Assembly (NCBI GenBank): GCA_021772455.1
Contig: JAJFLY010000004.1
Span: 18,157-82,156, forward strand
DNA length: 64,000 bases
Reading direction: 5' to 3'
Source of the DNA: Chlamydiota bacterium
GTDB taxonomy: Bacteria > Chlamydiota > Chlamydiia > Chlamydiales > JAAKFR01
Under the pieces are notes generated by a model, which ran no database searches, had not been told where the DNA came from, and saw nothing but the letters and a program-made list of their open reading frames with translations. The position numbers and the translations under genes are program-made. Below, one piece after another: positions 62,684-64,000 of this stretch; within the stretch, counting starts at the first letter, position 1, and every line of letters begins with the position of its first letter.

Positions 62684-63193
62684 TTAGATTTTGCGGGAGT
62701 TGCGGTAATATCTGAGCACGAGCTCCACAAAAGCAAATGCCGCCATCGCGACAAAAATGAGATAGACCCAGTTAGGAAAGACAAAGTTCACTGTCAATCC
62801 AATCAACAGGGTGAACTGAGCGACTGTCGTAATTTTCCCCCACCAGATAGCCTTGACCTCGTACCCACTCCAGCCACGCACAATGCCTAAGAAAAGCCCA
62901 AAGCAACAGAGAGAGATATCACGAGACAAAAGGGCAGTAAGACCTAAAACAGTCAGTTTACCCTCCAGATAGAAGACACCACCGACAAAAAAGACGAAAA
63001 ACTTGTCCATAATTGGATCGAGAATCGCGCCAAATTGAGTCGTTGTCCGTTGACGGCGCGCAAGATAGCCGTCGAAAAAATCAGTTAGCATCGCTAAAAC
63101 GATCGCAAGCAAACGAATCCAAGGATTGTCTTGAAGAAAAGCAAGCGCAAGCCCTCCTCGAGAAAGAGACAGTACATTAGAAAAGTTAAGCAC
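62684..63193 (-). CDS. CDP-alcohol phosphatidyltransferase (PgsA-like)
   Basis: Membrane enzyme of phospholipid synthesis. The signature D-G-x-x-A-R-x8-G-x3-D-x3-D is seen as FFDGYLARRQRTTTQFGAIL then DPIMDKFF, at residues 40-65. Four to five further hydrophobic segments. 169 residues, slightly short for PgsA. Substrate glycerol-3-phosphate is likely but other alcohols are possible. It lies 8 bp after the DedA gene. Confidence 0.85.
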   Translation of the reverse strand: MLNFSNVLSLSRGGLALAFLQDNPWIRLLAIVLAMLTDFFDGYLARRQRTTTQFGAILDPIMDKFFVFFVGGVFYLEGKLTVLGLTALLSRDISLCCFGLFLGIVRGWSGYEVKAIWWGKITTVAQFTLLIGLTVNFVFPNWVYLIFVAMAAFAFVELVLRYYRNSRKI

Positions 63194-63201
63194 CTACTAC
63201 C

Positions 63202-63807
63202 TTAGTCTGTTGAAGATATTCTTTTACTTTTTTTATAGCAGATGAATCCGATTAGCGCGACGATAAATATCACAAAAATCGTGACGTTTACATAGCGAAC
63301 AAAATAGGAACAGTTTTTACCACAAAAATAGGCGATCGTAAATAGAGTGGCATTGGAGACGATACAGGCAACTCCATCACCAATCAAAAATTTTCTAAAC
63401 CGCATCTTCCCCATTCCTGCTGTTGCAAAGAGGCAATTACGCACTCCGAAGGGGATAAAACGGCCCACCATAAGCGTCAATAGACCGTACTTCTTGTAAT
63501 ACTGCTTGATCTGTTCAAGCCGCTTGGGTTTAAACATACGAGCGAACCACCTGATCCGCCATAGATGAGCTCCCCAAAGTCTTCCAATCCAGTAGACCAT
63601 CCAATCGGAAAGATAGGCTCCTAAAAAGACCGCAAGAAACAATTTCCACGTATTTTCAGGAACAAGCGTGCTCGCAAGAACACCGCTAATCACGATTAGT
63701 AAATCCTCGCTAACCGGAAAATTGAGACCTGCAAGCATCAAAAGCCCAAAGACCAACCAATGGGCGTATTGCGCATGCTCTTGAATAAAAGGAAGTATTG
63801 TTTCCAT
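63202..63807 (-). CDS. DedA-family membrane protein
   Basis: A 201-residue polytopic protein. MLAGLNFPVSEDLLIVISGV is the DedA re-entrant region with E-D, and VGRFIPFGVRNCLFATAGMG the arginine-containing signature. DedA proteins flip or scramble lipids such as undecaprenyl phosphate or phosphatidylethanolamine. Its pairing with a phosphatidyltransferase gene supports a lipid role. Confidence 0.85.
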   Translation of the reverse strand: METILPFIQEHAQYAHWLVFGLLMLAGLNFPVSEDLLIVISGVLASTLVPENTWKLFLAVFLGAYLSDWMVYWIGRLWGAHLWRIRWFARMFKPKRLEQIKQYYKKYGLLTLMVGRFIPFGVRNCLFATAGMGKMRFRKFLIGDGVACIVSNATLFTIAYFCGKNCSYFVRYVNVTIFVIFIVALIGFICYKKSKRISSTD

Positions 63808-63859
63808 AAATTATTCCTATAATAATCGAAATCTCCAAAACAATACATGTAAATTTCTC

Positions 63860-64000
63860 AGACCCTGATTGCTACCTAAACTTGTTGTTATAGTGCTTAG
63901 ATGCATTCAGATGCGTAGGCTCGATGCGAAGACAAGGGTTCCTCCCTTGTCGAGTGTCGAGACTTAGCAGATGGAGGCATCTAAGCGCTATAACAACAAA
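63860..64000. repeat. Left part of a palindromic interspersed element
   Basis: Starts with the same 22-mer as at 40417-40438 (AGACCCTGATTGCTACC...). Then an inverted repeat follows: 63882-63904 (TTGTTGTTATAGTGCTTAG...) pairs with 63977-63999 with one mismatch. In the middle lies a perfect hairpin GACAAGGG (63931-63938) / CCCTTGTC (63944-63951). The closing copy of the 22-mer would lie just past the window edge. Confidence 0.75.

Overview
The window is a stretch of a Chlamydiota (chlamydial) chromosome, most likely from an environmental or amoeba-associated lineage (Simkania/Waddlia/Parachlamydia-like) and not a human Chlamydia species. The evidence is gene content and order. There is a chlamydial S10-spc-alpha ribosomal block that lacks rpsJ, rpsN, rpmD, rpmJ and rpsD. 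It is followed by a CT529-like protein, fmt-lpxA-fabZ-lpxC-lnt, a UhpC hexose-phosphate transporter, Mip, an NTT-type nucleotide transporter, and several small proteins with paired hydrophobic segments like inclusion membrane (Inc) proteins. By memory of the C. trachomatis D/UW-3 order, positions 8.8-28.8 kb follow CT504 to CT534. Positions 29.3-56.8 kb then carry CT553 down to CT535 in reversed order, with insertions. No transposase or CRISPR array was seen.

Layout. 1-8.3 kb is variable: a partial MFS transporter, a zinc deacylase-like protein, an Inc-like protein, a NagZ-like glycosidase, a HAD phosphatase tail-to-tail with a thymidylate synthase-fold protein, an AbiE-type toxin-antitoxin pair with a shortened toxin, a DHFR/RibD-like reductase, a cupin, and a CPBP protease split by an A11 homopolymer. 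It ends at a tRNA-Leu(UAA) whose 3' two-thirds is duplicated 239 bp away, an attachment-site-like scar. 8.3-23 kb holds a TPR-like protein, the CT504-like protein, gap and the ribosomal operon with rpoA and secY. 23-29.3 kb holds the CT529-like protein, then fmt and lipid A/lipoprotein genes. 29.3-42.3 kb holds an RNA methyltransferase, a D,D-carboxypeptidase, an anti-sigma-like kinase with LptE-like and BamD-like envelope proteins, an epimerase, dnaE and uhpC. 42.5-46.6 kb carries an insertion with two tandem P-loop GTPase paralogues that share a nearly identical promoter and 95-residue leader but have diverged GTPase bodies. 46.6-58.6 kb holds hisS-aspS-mip-trmL, trxA, an aromatic amino acid permease, and a compact operon DUF2709-tsaE-engB-dnaQ-pdxS-pdxT-yciA, then pdxH and pgk. 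58.6-60.8 kb is a tandem array of four small polytopic Inc-like proteins. 60.8-64 kb holds an NTT transporter, a CDP-alcohol phosphatidyltransferase, a DedA protein and a palindromic repeat element.

How the genes work together. Most of the window is core growth machinery: ribosome, transcription, export, lipid A start, formyl-Met-tRNA, replication, aminoacylation. To this are added host-interaction functions: import of nucleotides, hexose phosphate and aromatic amino acids, Inc-like proteins, and membrane GTPases. The unusual metabolic addition is complete PLP synthesis (PdxST) together with PdxH.

The points most worth a second look are the mosaic GTPase pair with a basic, presequence-like leader, the palindromic repeat family, the tRNA-Leu scar beside the variable left end, the frameshifted CPBP gene, and the Inc-like array. 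All family calls come from reading motifs by eye; no database search was run.
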